Assembly: GCA_024867545.1 (NCBI GenBank)
Contig: JANFNE010000055.1
Span: forward strand, 124,001-188,000
From: Phytopythium helicoides
Lineage: Eukaryota; Oomycota; Peronosporomycetes; Pythiales; Pythiaceae
Direction: 5' to 3'
Length of the DNA stretch: 64,000 nt
In this document: positions 20,761 through 31,590 of the stretch, piece after piece
Position numbering within the stretch: position 1 is the first letter of the stretch
Layout: each line of letters begins with the position of its first letter
Made by a program: the position numbers and the translations under genes
The notes under the pieces: model-generated
The model's database searches: none
Seen by the model: only the letters and a program-made list of their open reading frames with translations
What the model was told of the DNA's origin: nothing

Positions 20761-21956
20761 TACACATTGGTGGCACAACTTTTTTGGTTGCTGTTTGCCA
20801 GTTGACAATTTCATCAAATCTTGATTGCTGAATGACGCTGATAACGAACCTTCTTGAAGTGGAGAGCCATGGGTTGATCTTGGCTTCCCGATTTCTATCA
20901 ACAACTTCTGACCACATGCTTGAGCTGGTGCACCAGTGCTCTGTCCGTGCTTTCGCAGTCTCCAGAGCCTTGCGCAACTGTTGGAAGCTGTGACTAGCCA
21001 CATTTGCGTCGTGATAGATGCATCAAAATGCCGCAGTTGGGCCTCAGGCAATCAAACAGAAGTGGTTTGTGGACGGACAGGTAAATGGGTGTGGGTGGGA
21101 CTTACCGACACGATGGGAGGGGTATCACACTCACCATCCATTAGCCAGTGGGTTTACACTTCTTGCTCTCGCTTGGTTAGTCTCACGTCCAGTTGGCAAG
21201 CGGATCGCTTGCCGAGGAGCGGAAGGGGCTCTTAGTTACATTGCAGGACTAATGGAGGTCCTTGGAGAAGATCTGGTTCACACCACAGTAGCTACACTAT
21301 CTAACTAGATACATGTAGCTTTCACGGCGAGTGCGAAACACTGCGCCGCGCAGCGAGAGACTAGAGTCTGCTCAACTGCATACGTCTTAATGACGCCCCG
21401 CTGTAGTCCGGGAAGAAGTTGGCTGGCCGCGCATGTCGACCGAAGTTACGAAGACGTGTCCCCTCGACGGCGCTCTCGTGCTGAAGTCGTCAAGCTGAAC
21501 GTCGCGCGCGTTGCTTGGTTTTCGCTGGCGCACGACACTCGCTCATCGACGCAGCACTCGAGCGTGGTTGAGCAGCAGCAGATAGACGCAGCTTGGTTTT
21601 CGCAAGCGTCCGATGGAGCCGCCGCTTAAGCCACCGTGAAGATCTTGAGCTTGGACGCACAGCTGAAGCCGAGGCGAGGCGCTTGGTTTTCGCGAATGCC
21701 TGGATTCAGATGAGCCGTAAGGTCTGCTCTTGATCACGAGAGGGTGTGTCTTCGCCTTGGTCTTCTCGCGCGGTAGATGCTCAAGCGCGTGGCCCTGGGT
21801 TGTGGACCGCGGACAGCAGTCGCTTGAGCTCCATCTTGAAACTTGCCAACTGAGGAGAAAAGAACTTGGGGTCGAATGGCTCGCCCTCGCAAGTTGAAGT
21901 CCTAGCTCTTTCATGACATCCCTCCCTTTTTACATGCAAAGTGTATGTGAAGCAAG
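20761..21956. other. Intergenic, contains a three-unit short repeat
   Basis: No gene was recognised between the ankyrin pseudogene and the next ankyrin remnant. The only structure seen is the repeated GCTTGGTTTTCGC string listed separately. Confidence 0.5.
21513..21693 (+). repeat. Three direct copies of GCTTGGTTTTCGC
   Basis: Exact copies lie at 21513-21525, 21591-21603 and 21681-21693, spaced 78 and 90 bp. Read on the plus strand each encodes AWFS in the same phase, because the spacings are multiples of three. This may be a remnant of a repeat protein or a decayed minisatellite. Confidence 0.55.
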
Positions 21957-22382
21957 ATGGACAAGGAGGGATGGCACCCTCTGCTTTCCAACGGTCTGGT
22001 GAGCAGCCAGGACTCGACATTTGTACTGCAAAGAGGAATGGAGCGAGGAGACAGCCTTGCGAACCTGCGCGTTGGCATCCACGATGCTACCAATGAGCGC
22101 GCAGCGAAGCCCGGGATATCCAGCAGGTCGACTCGACCGCGTCGACGCCTTGAACCTTGAAGAGTCCTCGTGACGCTCGATTTCTTGATGGCTCTCCATG
22201 CATGCAGATCCATACTCGAGTTGATCTATCGACGATGTCGCGACTTCTCCTCGAACCGATCGAGGAACATTCACACCAATTTGATGGATCATGGCGCGAA
22301 TGTGAAGTGTCATGGCGCTATGGGACGGACACAACTGACGCTTGTTGCATCCCGTGGTGATTTGGATTGCGTACGCTATCTA
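21957..22382 (+). pseudogene. Decayed ankyrin-type segment upstream of the kinase gene
   Basis: Plus-strand frames read MDKEGWHPLLSNG and then, in another phase, an ankyrin unit (DHGANVKCHGAMGRTQLTL and GDLDCVRYLIA). The last unit is cut at 22382, where the solo Fanzor right end begins. Ankyrin repeats resume at about 22730 in the kinase gene, so this is probably the ruined 5' part of that gene or of a neighbouring relative. Confidence 0.45.
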
Positions 22383-22465
22383 ATTGCTAGCACTCGCCTT
22401 CGGCTCGCGGGTATGGCCGTGGTAAGCCCGGTATCCTACGATAAAAGACGATGACTAGGAATGGA
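22383..22465 (-). mobile_element. Solo Fanzor right end
   Basis: The reverse complement matches 13247-13329 at 79 of 83 positions, with the terminal 49 bases identical. No part of the Fanzor gene or left end accompanies it. On the right-end side the next base is ankyrin-coding sequence, which fixes the element's terminus. It is either a deletion remnant or a miniature, possibly guide-RNA-only, derivative. Confidence 0.8.
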
Positions 22466-22742
22466 TTGTTCGAACATCGATGAACATTCACATGGTAGTT
22501 AAGGCCAAAATCCTTACTGTACAACTTCATCGGAGTTGTTCAAGTCTATCACTCCACGATGCTCATACCGCTTACAGCCACTTCGATTCCGGACTCTCGC
22601 GCGTGATCCCGTCCATGTAGTCGTCGAACGACTTGCCCGCGGCCTTGGCAATCTTTCCAAGCTTACGGATGTGCAGATCCGGGTTTGGGCCTTTAATGGC
22701 GGATACCTTTGGGCCAGCGCCAGTCTCGCGTTTGAGGGGTTA

Positions 22743-25700
22743 ATGTGGGCTGCGCAGTATGGTCGCGTGGAAGTTGTCAAGTACCTCGTCGAGTGTGGCG
22801 CTGACGTGAATTCCAAGGACTCTCTCGGGCGTACGTCGTTGATTCGAGCTGTAGCAAACAAGCAATGGGACGTTGTGAAATGCCTCGTGGAGTGTGGTGC
22901 AGATGTCAACGCCACTGACAACCGCGGAATCACGACTTTAATTCTGGCTGTCACAAGTGGCCGCTTGGACATTGTGAAGTATCTTGCTGAGTGTGGTGCT
23001 GATTTAAATGCTCGTGTCAACGACGGCGAGACGGCTTTGTTACGCGTTGCTGGAGCGGGCCATCTTGATGCCGTGAAATGCCTTGTCGAATGCGGTGCTG
23101 AATTGAATGCCACTACGAACCAAGGATGGACGCCTTTGATGTTCGCTGCTCAAAATGGACACTTTGATGTTGTGAAGTACCTCGTTGAGTGTGGCGCTGA
23201 CGTGAATGCTATTGACAACTACAAACAGACAGCGTTCATTTTCGCTGCAAGATGTGGCCGCTTGAATGTAGTGAAACACTTGTGCGAGTGTGCTGCTTAT
23301 GTGAACGCTCCTGACGACAACTGGCGGACGATTTTAATGGTGGCCGCAGAAAATGGCCGCTTTGGAGTCGTGGAATATCTCAGCAATAGCAGAGCTGACG
23401 TCAAGTCCGTAAACAACGACCGTTTGATGGCTGCTGCGGTTGCCGCACGTCATGGACACCTTGACATCCACAGAATCCTCGTACTACACGCATCGCAATC
23501 TTTAACGACGACATCCAACATCAATTCTACACAAATGAACGTGATTTCGTCAAGGTACAATGACGTGTTCATATCTCCATTCGAACTCAACGTCATACGA
23601 GCTGCCAACACCGACGATAATACCACCGCTGACTTCATTGGCACGTGGCTGAATGCAAAAGTCGCGTTAAAGTTGTTTGTTTCTGATGCTGCCAACACAA
23701 CCTTTGTTAACGAAGTGATTTTGTGGCACCGGCTTCGACATCCGAATATTATCAAGCTATATGGGGCGTGTGATGTTGGTCATAATTTGTTTGTTTGTGA
23801 GCTGGCAAGCAAAGGGACCGTGATAAATTATCTCAAGTTGTGCCCACAAGAGTACCGTAGACCGTGGCGCTATCTCCACCACGCGGCGCTTGGACTGGCG
23901 TATTTGCACGAGCGCAGTATCATTCATGGTGACTTGCGAGGCGACAATATTTTGGTTGGAGATGACGATCAAGCAAAGCTTACAAACTTCGGTTCGAGTG
24001 GATCCTCAAACCGTGGTAGCGATCATCCTAAGACGTTAGCATCAGCTTCTCATGGATTTGTTGGCTCGTGGCGCTGGCAGTCACCAGAGATGTTAGAGGG
24101 TGGAAAGCCTTCTGAAGCTTCTGATATATATGCACTTGGATTGTGTGTGATTGAAATGCTGACGGGGAAGATCCCGTGGCATTCAGCTCAAGTGGAAAGT
24201 GTCCGAAGGTTCAAACGGATATGGAAGCCAGGATCATTTGATTTTTTATACCAGCCTGGTGCCATTCCGGCTGGATTTGGTAGTTTGATCAAGCAACTTT
24301 GCTGCCAAGATCCGACTCGAAGACTTTCTGCATCTGCTTGCGCTCATTTGTTTGAAGATTTGGCCAAACAAGAGGCTAAAGCAACCAAATACCAACCAAT
24401 GAGTCTACAAGAGCGTAAAACGAGCGATAAAGAAACCTGGCACCTCGAAATCTCGAAGCAGTGGACAATCATTCAACATTTGTCCAAAACTGGTTCGAAA
24501 TCAGCACCTGAATCTTATCTTTTTCAATTGGTTATTGATGATCTCGCACGAATTTATGACACCTTTCAAAAGGCGGAACAACCGCCACATCTTCTTCATA
24601 GCATGTACTTCTTGCTCCGGGATACTGTTAGTCTGCTCCAATCTGCCAGTCAAACTACGCTCGTGATACAATTATCTTCGACTAGAGCTACTCATAACAG
24701 TATGTATGCACTGCGTCGGAGTATTACCGATATCAAAAGGAAGCTAAGACTTGAGAATCAACAAAGTCAAGGTAAACCAGCTTTCGACGTGGAGGGTGAC
24801 AATGTCAACCGTGCACCCCAAACGCAGATATTCATTTCAGAAATCTCCAAGACTTGGCTCATTATGGACGAGCTGGAGACGAGTGAGGAGCGAGTGGCAT
24901 TTCTATCTTATCTCTACTCCGAGATCAACCAACACGGCGCAAACTACTCCAAAAACCAACGTGAAATCATGCAACAAGCATACGACGAGATTAAGAGCAA
25001 ACTGGATGCAAATGAGGATTCTGTAGCCAATCTTCCTGTTTGGTTTATACCTTGGTACGAGCTCAATCAAACACAAGGGGAACTCATAGGTTGTGGTGGT
25101 TACGGAAGTGTGCGTCTCGCAAAATGGCTGGATTCGGACGTGGTCGTCAAACGTTTGGAATCGTCTTTAGCCAGCTATAGCAAGGGATGTACAGCGAGGA
25201 CACTGTCTACATTATCCACTCCTTCGCCGAGTCTACAATCGATTGAACTCAGTCATGAGCAGAAATCGACACATGAAAAGGAGCGCGAAATGTTCGAGCA
25301 TGAGGTCAATATCTGGTTCAATCTTAGTCACCCACACGTTGTACGACTATTTGGAGCTTGTCACGTTGGACGCCAACCGTTCTTCGTATGTGAGTACGCG
25401 TCGAACGGCCCGCTGGACAAATATCTACTGGAGCACCCTGAGGAGATATGGACTAAACTGTACGAAGCAGCACTCGGTTTGCTGTATTTACACGAACGTG
25501 GTATTGTGCACTGCGATTTAAAGTGCAACAATATCGTGGTGGGTAGGGACAACAAGGCCAAGGTAACGGATTTCGGATTGAGTTTGGCTGCGAATACTGA
25601 AGATAACAACACGTCTAAGAGCGGGAATGTCACTGGTGCATGGAATTGGCTGGCTCCGGAGCTGATGCTTGGAGACACTGATACTCCGACTCGTGCGTCG

Positions 25701-26507
25701 GACGTGTTTTCGTTCGGCATGTGTATCGTGGAGGCGCTTCGAGTTATTGAATCAGCAGCTCAAACACAGCCTGAAGGAGAGGAGAGGCCGCCGCCACATT
25801 TTCCTTGGGAACACATTGAAGACAAAGTGACAGTGAAAGTTCTTATGAGGCGGGGTCAACAACTTCCTGCACGTCCGGCTGGGTGCACGAATGCTCAGTG
25901 GGAGCTGGTCGAAAAGATGTGCAAGTTCAATCCGAGTGAGCGGATCCAGATGTGCACAGTCGTGGATGAGATAGCAGTGCTTGCAGGAATGCAGCAGCAA
26001 GAGCAAGAGGAAGGGCAGTCATTGCGAGAGTCAGCAACCATGCCATCACAAATCGATGTGTTGGGGGTGGTGCCAACTATTAGGAACCGCATTGCTCAAG
26101 AAGCGAGCGTAATGCAAAGCCTGGGTCCTCGGAGCATGATCTACCAAATTCATGAATTACTGTGGCTTCGCCTCGAGGATTGTCTTGCGCGAGCTCAAGA
26201 GAGTGAGTGCGCGCTGAGCTGGCTTGGATTATTTGCTGGCGATGCTCAGTCAAAGGCACTTGCCATTTCAACACACTCAGATTCGCTCGTAGACTTCACT
26301 GCACTGGCACTACAAGCCTACGATCTTCATCGTCGACTCGACAAGCTGATGGCTGCCGCTTTTGCGAGAGTCGACAGTGGCGGCTCCCCTGGCATGAACG
26401 TTCACGACTGGCAACCAAAGTGCTACGAGTTGCTTGGCGTTGAGTCATCCGTTGCAGCAGAGCTATGTGCTATTGCTTCCCCCAGTGACCAAGCTATCGA
26501 AGATTGA
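22743..26507 (+). CDS. Ankyrin repeats - pseudokinase - kinase (TKL-like) protein, about 1254 aa
   Basis: The first in-frame ATG is 22743, inside the first ankyrin unit. The frame is open back to 22536, so the native start may be in an upstream exon or lost. Residues 1-245 hold about eight ankyrin repeats. A first kinase-like domain (about 275-545) keeps Lys310 (VALK) and Asp397 (HGDLRGDN) but has Asn415 in place of the DFG Asp (TNFG), so it is probably inactive. The second domain (about 775-1080) has all elements: glycine loop GCGGYGSV at 783, Lys803, Asp925 (HCDLKCNN), Asp943 (DFG) and APE. A helical C-terminus follows. The pseudokinase-kinase order suggests that the first domain regulates the second. 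The substrate is unknown; ankyrin repeats probably recruit partners. Confidence 0.8.
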   Translation: MWAAQYGRVEVVKYLVECGADVNSKDSLGRTSLIRAVANKQWDVVKCLVECGADVNATDNRGITTLILAVTSGRLDIVKYLAECGADLNARVNDGETALLRVAGAGHLDAVKCLVECGAELNATTNQGWTPLMFAAQNGHFDVVKYLVECGADVNAIDNYKQTAFIFAARCGRLNVVKHLCECAAYVNAPDDNWRTILMVAAENGRFGVVEYLSNSRADVKSVNNDRLMAAAVAARHGHLDIHRILVLHASQSLTTTSNINSTQMNVISSRYNDVFISPFELNVIRAANTDDNTTADFIGTWLNAKVALKLFVSDAANTTFVNEVILWHRLRHPNIIKLYGACDVGHNLFVCELASKGTVINYLKLCPQEYRRPWRYLHHAALGLAYLHERSIIHGDLRGDNILVGDDDQAKLTNFGSSGSSNRGSDHPKTLASASHGFVGSWRWQSPEMLEGGKPSEASDIYALGLCVIEMLTGKIPWHSAQVESVRRFKRIWKPGSFDFLYQPGAIPAGFGSLIKQLCCQDPTRRLSASACAHLFEDLAKQEAKATKYQPMSLQERKTSDKETWHLEISKQWTIIQHLSKTGSKSAPESYLFQLVIDDLARIYDTFQKAEQPPHLLHSMYFLLRDTVSLLQSASQTTLVIQLSSTRATHNSMYALRRSITDIKRKLRLENQQSQGKPAFDVEGDNVNRAPQTQIFISEISKTWLIMDELETSEERVAFLSYLYSEINQHGANYSKNQREIMQQAYDEIKSKLDANEDSVANLPVWFIPWYELNQTQGELIGCGGYGSVRLAKWLDSDVVVKRLESSLASYSKGCTARTLSTLSTPSPSLQSIELSHEQKSTHEKEREMFEHEVNIWFNLSHPHVVRLFGACHVGRQPFFVCEYASNGPLDKYLLEHPEEIWTKLYEAALGLLYLHERGIVHCDLKCNNIVVGRDNKAKVTDFGLSLAANTEDNNTSKSGNVTGAWNWLAPELMLGDTDTPTRASDVFSFGMCIVEALRVIESAAQTQPEGEERPPPHFPWEHIEDKVTVKVLMRRGQQLPARPAGCTNAQWELVEKMCKFNPSERIQMCTVVDEIAVLAGMQQQEQEEGQSLRESATMPSQIDVLGVVPTIRNRIAQEASVMQSLGPRSMIYQIHELLWLRLEDCLARAQESECALSWLGLFAGDAQSKALAISTHSDSLVDFTALALQAYDLHRRLDKLMAAAFARVDSGGSPGMNVHDWQPKCYELLGVESSVAAELCAIASPSDQAIED

Positions 26508-28194
26508 AGAGTCAATAATGCTGTTGAACGTTTTCATCAATGCTCTTCAGTAGCACACATTTGATTTGATCGAATATACTTCCTTTGAACGACCAGGACA
26601 CAAGTCAATTATGCTCGCCCCGCATGTCCTGAAATTGATGTTGTACAGTTGCAGCTACTAACAACGTGTGACTCCTTGAAGGATAAATCCTCTCGGATTC
26701 CGCAGCTCGAGCTGATCGGCATACACCACCGGATGTGCAAAATGGACGAACTTACCGTTCAACTGGACATTCATGGCGTTGTTGCGGCTCAATTGGTGAG
26801 CAGCAAGTGCATCTAATGGTTGAACAATCTAACATGCATACTTTGGCTTCGGCGCACTTGTGCTTTTATGGATGCTGTTACATCGTCTTCAAGACCTCAA
26901 GTCGTGCCGATTGAACTCGTTGAAGAAGACTACAAGAAGTAATGGACCATTCGCGCCATTCCAGTGCAGCCCCTCTCATTGCATTCTGATCAATGGGGAG
27001 CGTGGACATTGGACACGGCGCAAAAGAGCGGGGTGGCTTCGCTTTTACAGCTCCTCACTGACGTACAAGCAGCCTGCGGGTTCATCGCCTGTCCATTCAC
27101 ACCCCTCGAGGCTATCGCTGTGTACGCAACCGAATACGGCTGCCTCAAAATCAAACACACACGCTTCAACGGTGCACGAGCGCTCCTGTTGCTCGCAATG
27201 CGGTCTCAGTGAGACTCGTAGCACATGGTGATTGTGAGCCGTTACAGCCCCAGCTCGGTGTGGTTGTGTCCCGGCTGGACCTTTCCATGTGCTGTTGATG
27301 GTCGAGGCCTTCCACTTGGAGTGGTCGTGGCTGTTTTCCAGACCAACTGATGAGTCGCTTGGCCCGGATGGAGAGCCAGCGGACACCACAGTTGCTTGCA
27401 ATGCGGTGGCGTCTCCTGGACGGACACCTCGCTTCCGCCACGAAGGTGTCAAGGTGTCAACCGAATCTTCGAGCCCTCTCCTCTCAATTCCAGCAGTGCC
27501 GCTCGATCTGAGCACTCTACAGTGGCACGAGTCAGAGCGGAAGCGACCGCGTGCACGTCCAAGAGCCGATCGCGCGGCTTGATTCCGAAGCCGCAGCGTT
27601 TGCGTCGACACTCGTCTCGTTGCATTGTCACGCTCCACCACGGTCTCCCCACGTCACAAATGGAACCTACGTCAACATGTTCATTCTTTACTATAATATC
27701 TCAAAATAACTTCTACATACCAACACATATACTAATAAACCTCTATAGTAACATATAATCTATAACTATTGTTTTTATACTAGCGAAAAGGAGGGGATGA
27801 ACGGGTCGGCACCGACTGCCGCGACGGCCGCTCCATGCGCCGCCGACACCTTGCTCGCCTCGGTCTGTCCGCCCACGTGAGTGCAAGTGGCGTAAATAGT
27901 CGGGGCGATGATCAGCCACCCTTCCGCCATCTGCGTGTGCGTTGTCCGTCTGTCGCGTCAACCTCGAAAATGCACCATCCAATTGCCAAGTCCAGCGTGG
28001 TGTTGCTGTCGCTTTGTGTATGAGGTGCCAACGATAGAGCGCGACGGCACACGCCTCGGCGACAGCGACAAGCTCAGAGGGGATCGATCCATTCCGCAAT
28101 TGGCGTCGTTGGTCCTACATCTCGTCTCGACTTGCTGCGCAAAAGGACTCCATCGATCGAACTTCAGCAGCGAATTGCAACGCAGCCGACCGCC
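26508..28194. other. Intergenic, with a possible decayed gene and an AT-rich tail
   Basis: A plus-strand stretch at about 26890-27212 reads as protein-like sequence (LLQLLTDVQAACGFIACPF) but is interrupted by a TAA near 26941, with no start or known family. Between 27640 and 27780 the DNA is strongly AT-rich. Just to its right, on the minus strand, an open frame ends in FIPSFSLV-stop after an intron-like CAG acceptor near 27925. It may be the 3' exon of a lost gene. Confidence 0.4.
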
Positions 28195-30512
28195 ATGAGC
28201 GTGCGCAGCAGCCACCAGCCGACGGCACGCAGCACAGCGGCCAGCAGCCGCATGGGCGCCACACAGAACGCCCCGGGACTTGTAGTGCGGTCCCATCGCG
28301 ACTACCAGGAGACACTCGTCTTCTCCGACCAGCAGATTTGCGACGACGTCCTCGCAACCATCCCCAAGCTGCACTCGGCCGTGCAGAATGACACCCGAGG
28401 CTCGAGATGGAAGAAGGCTCGCGTCCAGTCATCGGCAGGCACCTCGTCGTCCTCAACTTCCTTTCCGGGACTCAGCATGTTCTCGGGAACAAACTGCGGC
28501 AGCAACAACGTCGAGCTGTTCGAGCTCGAACCCAACTACGCCCCTCTAGACCGCGACGACGATCTTGACGTGCTGCATGCCATTGTTGGCAAGACGGCAC
28601 TGCGCTGCCATCTCAACGAGGCACTCAGCGTGCTGCTTCACCAGGAGTCGGATGCCTTCTCCTCGACCATGTCGGCGCTCAACGGCAAGCGCTTCCGCCG
28701 CGGCGATGTGCTCTTCCACCAGCGATGCCAGTTCGGTGGAGACAACAAGAACGTCGAGGGATCGGCAGCTGAAGGCAGCACCGAGCCGCAGCATGGCGTG
28801 CTGTCCGTCAACGTCATGGAGCTGCGACCTACACCGACGATGCACGTGCCGCTCACGAGCCGCCAGAAGCGTTCGCAGAAGCTCTGCTTCTCCACGTGCA
28901 CGCACCAATACGAGAGCAAGGACCGTGCCCTCCATGTCATGAAGACCATCCCCAAGGACGTCCACGACCAGGTCGTTCCTGCTAATGAGCGTACTGCGCT
29001 GCGACGACAGCTCGATCACATTGGTGTCGGCTTCGACCTGCAATCTGCTCCTGCTCCTGGTCGTCCCACGAGCTCGTACCCTGGCAGCTCGGCACAGATC
29101 ACCCGCATCTTCGTGCACGCGTACGCTACGGACCGAGCCTCGAGCGCGTACCGTGACCGTGATCGCAACCGCAAGGAGATCGGAGCTGTTGATGCTCAGG
29201 ACCTGGCTCGCCGTCGTGAGGCGTACATGAACCCCGAGGCGAAGCACGTGATGCGGCTGCTGACCGAGTCGCTGTCTCAGTTCGAGCGAGTCATCCGTCG
29301 TCGTCGCTTTGGTTTCCAGTCGTTCGTGTACTTCCCCAAGGAGTACGCTGGCGATGACACGGACCTCAAGCGCTGCTCGATCTGCAACAAGACGTTCTCG
29401 TTCTTCCGCCGCGACTTTTTCTGCCAGCTCTGCGGTCACATGTGCTGCCGAGACTGCTCGCAGTTGTATGAAGTTGAGGCTCGCGTGGGCGAGATTCGCA
29501 AGAATCGCTGCTGTGTGCAGTGTGTCGTCAAGGTGGACGCGTGCAAGTTCGATGACGAGGATCTGGTGCCTGCACTAGGTCCACTTCTCGTTGAGGCGTC
29601 TGACGAGGACTGGAACGCCGTCAACTACAGCGACGATGAAGACAACGCATCGGTTGTATCTTCAGAGGCTGAGATGGATGAGTTGACGGGTCAGCTTTGC
29701 TCATCCGACCCAGCGGAGCGCTCTCGTGCTCTCGAGCTCCTTGGTCGTCTCGTGTCGAGTCCTACGGGATCGAATTCGTCAATGAAGCGCCACAACTCGC
29801 AGCGCCAGGTGCCAGGCAAGAAGAAGCCCAAGTCGAAGGCTGCAAAGGTGCTGCGGGACATTGAAAGCCACGTGAACCAGCAGCTCGCAGCCTCACGATA
29901 CAAGTACGGACGCGAGAACTGCTCCATGAACGATCGCGTGCGCGACTACCGCCTCGAGTTCGATGGCTCACAGGTGCAAAACGCAGATCACCCGCTGCCG
30001 CCGATGCCCGAGCCGGACAAGGACGCGAACCGCGTCAAGCTCATCAGCAGACAGGTGTGCTGCGCAAGGACTATGACCGTACAGCATTGAACATGCTGGC
30101 ACAAGTGGCCGCGCAGCGACTCAACTGCCCCATCGGCTTTGTGTCGGTCGTCGATGACAAGGAGTTCCACGCAATTGGATACCACAATCTTCCCGAAGTC
30201 GCTCACCACCTGCCGCGAAACGAAAACATGTGCATGCACGCCGTGTACGCAGAGCAGCCGTTCGTGGTCAAGAACCCGCAGCGAGATATGCGCTTCGCAC
30301 AGATGCCGTGCGTGCAGGACTTGGGCGTCAAGTTCTACGCGGGTTTCCCGATTCATGGACCCAATGGCGAAGTGCTGGGCTCACTGTGTGCCGCCGATGG
30401 CGTGGCGCACAATAGCATCTCGACCAAGGACTACGCGACCATGGAGACGCTCTCCAAGCTCGCGTCGGAGCTGCTGGCTCCCAAGCACGCGGCCATCATG
30501 GCGGGTCCGTGA
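28195..30512 (+). pseudogene. FYVE-GAF paralogue 3, one-base frameshift before the GAF domain
   Basis: This is the near-identical inverted twin of 13489-15804, starting at the conserved ATG 28195. The FYVE-like finger (C394 onward, core RRDFFCQLCGH) is intact. Near 30045 the twin reads CTCATCCAGCAG but this copy reads CTCATCAGCAG, so one C is missing. The frame then ends at 30090, giving a protein of about 631 aa without GAF. The GAF part continues undamaged in the next phase to TGA 30512. Options are a very young pseudogene, a truncated FYVE-only product, or a sequencing error. The rest shows no other damage. Confidence 0.7.
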
Positions 30513-31590
30513 GACTAGCAGCATAGCGTAGATGTTAGATCGTGAGTTGGTGCCGTAGACTTGTGTGTGTATGATTGACGCGGCGCTCTTCACTGGGAAG
30601 GAGGCTGCTAGATGGCAATCGAAGAGATTGGACCTATGACACTGCTTGTCTTCGCGTTGCGATGCCAGGAAACTGCTCACTGTGTGCAGTCGAACTCGTA
30701 CTCTGGCTTACTCGAGGATACACTCCATGAGGATTGTGACCAGGTCCTAAACATACGTGTCGCTGACACGCCTGCTGCCGGACACATGGTATAGAGGACA
30801 CGTGAGTAGCTCCTGCGAATGCAGTCGCGTGGATTTCGTTCTTGAAGTGTGTTGTCATGACAACACTTCATGCAGGTGGTGACATCCAAGTGGTCGTGGA
30901 TGCAGTGAAGGGCTTCAGTCGGCTACGGAGCCTCGGTAGGCAGAGGAATTGCCTCCTCGATGGTGTTTGCCTTTCACGAGCGTTTAGTCGGGGAGACCGA
31001 CGTGTTGAACGACTGTAGAGGCCACACCGAGGCAATCCCGCTGCAATCCAACAATCGCGAGTGCCTCCTCGCGACCTTCCCGCTCGGCTTCCCGTGGACC
31101 AGCCTGCACCACCAGAGCATGTCACCGGGTCATGACGGACGCTGACTTCTGGCCATGTAAAGGCCACTCGGTGGCGTACGGTGGCACTAATGCCGGCGTC
31201 TTCAACGTCAGAGGCCGGTCTCTCCACCTCGTCTTGAGCCGCGATCCCGTCCTCTTCATCATTGTGAACCTTGGTGAGACCGAGGCTGTTGACGGCCTTC
31301 AAGCCAAGTCCCACTCCATTCTCTCTCGTCGGACGTCCCGGTGCCACCTCTGCAACTGTACGTGGCGCCGGAGACTCAAGAGAGAGTGCGGCGGGTGCAC
31401 AGTTCCCGCACGGGCGGGCTCAGTTCAACCCCTGGCATGGTTGCTGACAGCCTCCCACTGTACGTACAGCGGGGCACTTACGTGTCCATGCCAACGCTCG
31501 CCTGCCTGCTCGCGCTCATCAGGCCACGCCAGGCTGCTCACAGCGCTGCACGCACTTCGCAACTCGCCACGGACAGCCCGCTCGCTCGTC
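30513..31590. other. Intergenic between two FYVE-GAF genes
   Basis: The plus-strand frame of the next gene is open back to 31132, but that extension is rich in Cys, Arg and Ser, has no match to the paralogues, and is read here as 5' flank. No other gene was recognised. Confidence 0.5.

Noticed and set aside
27045..27641. 198-codon minus-strand frame
   Set aside because: Low-complexity Arg/Ser-rich, no start context or family; overlaps other equally weak frames.
31132..31590. 153-codon N-terminal extension of FYVE-GAF paralogue 4
   Set aside because: Not conserved in any paralogue; the family start motif is at 31591.
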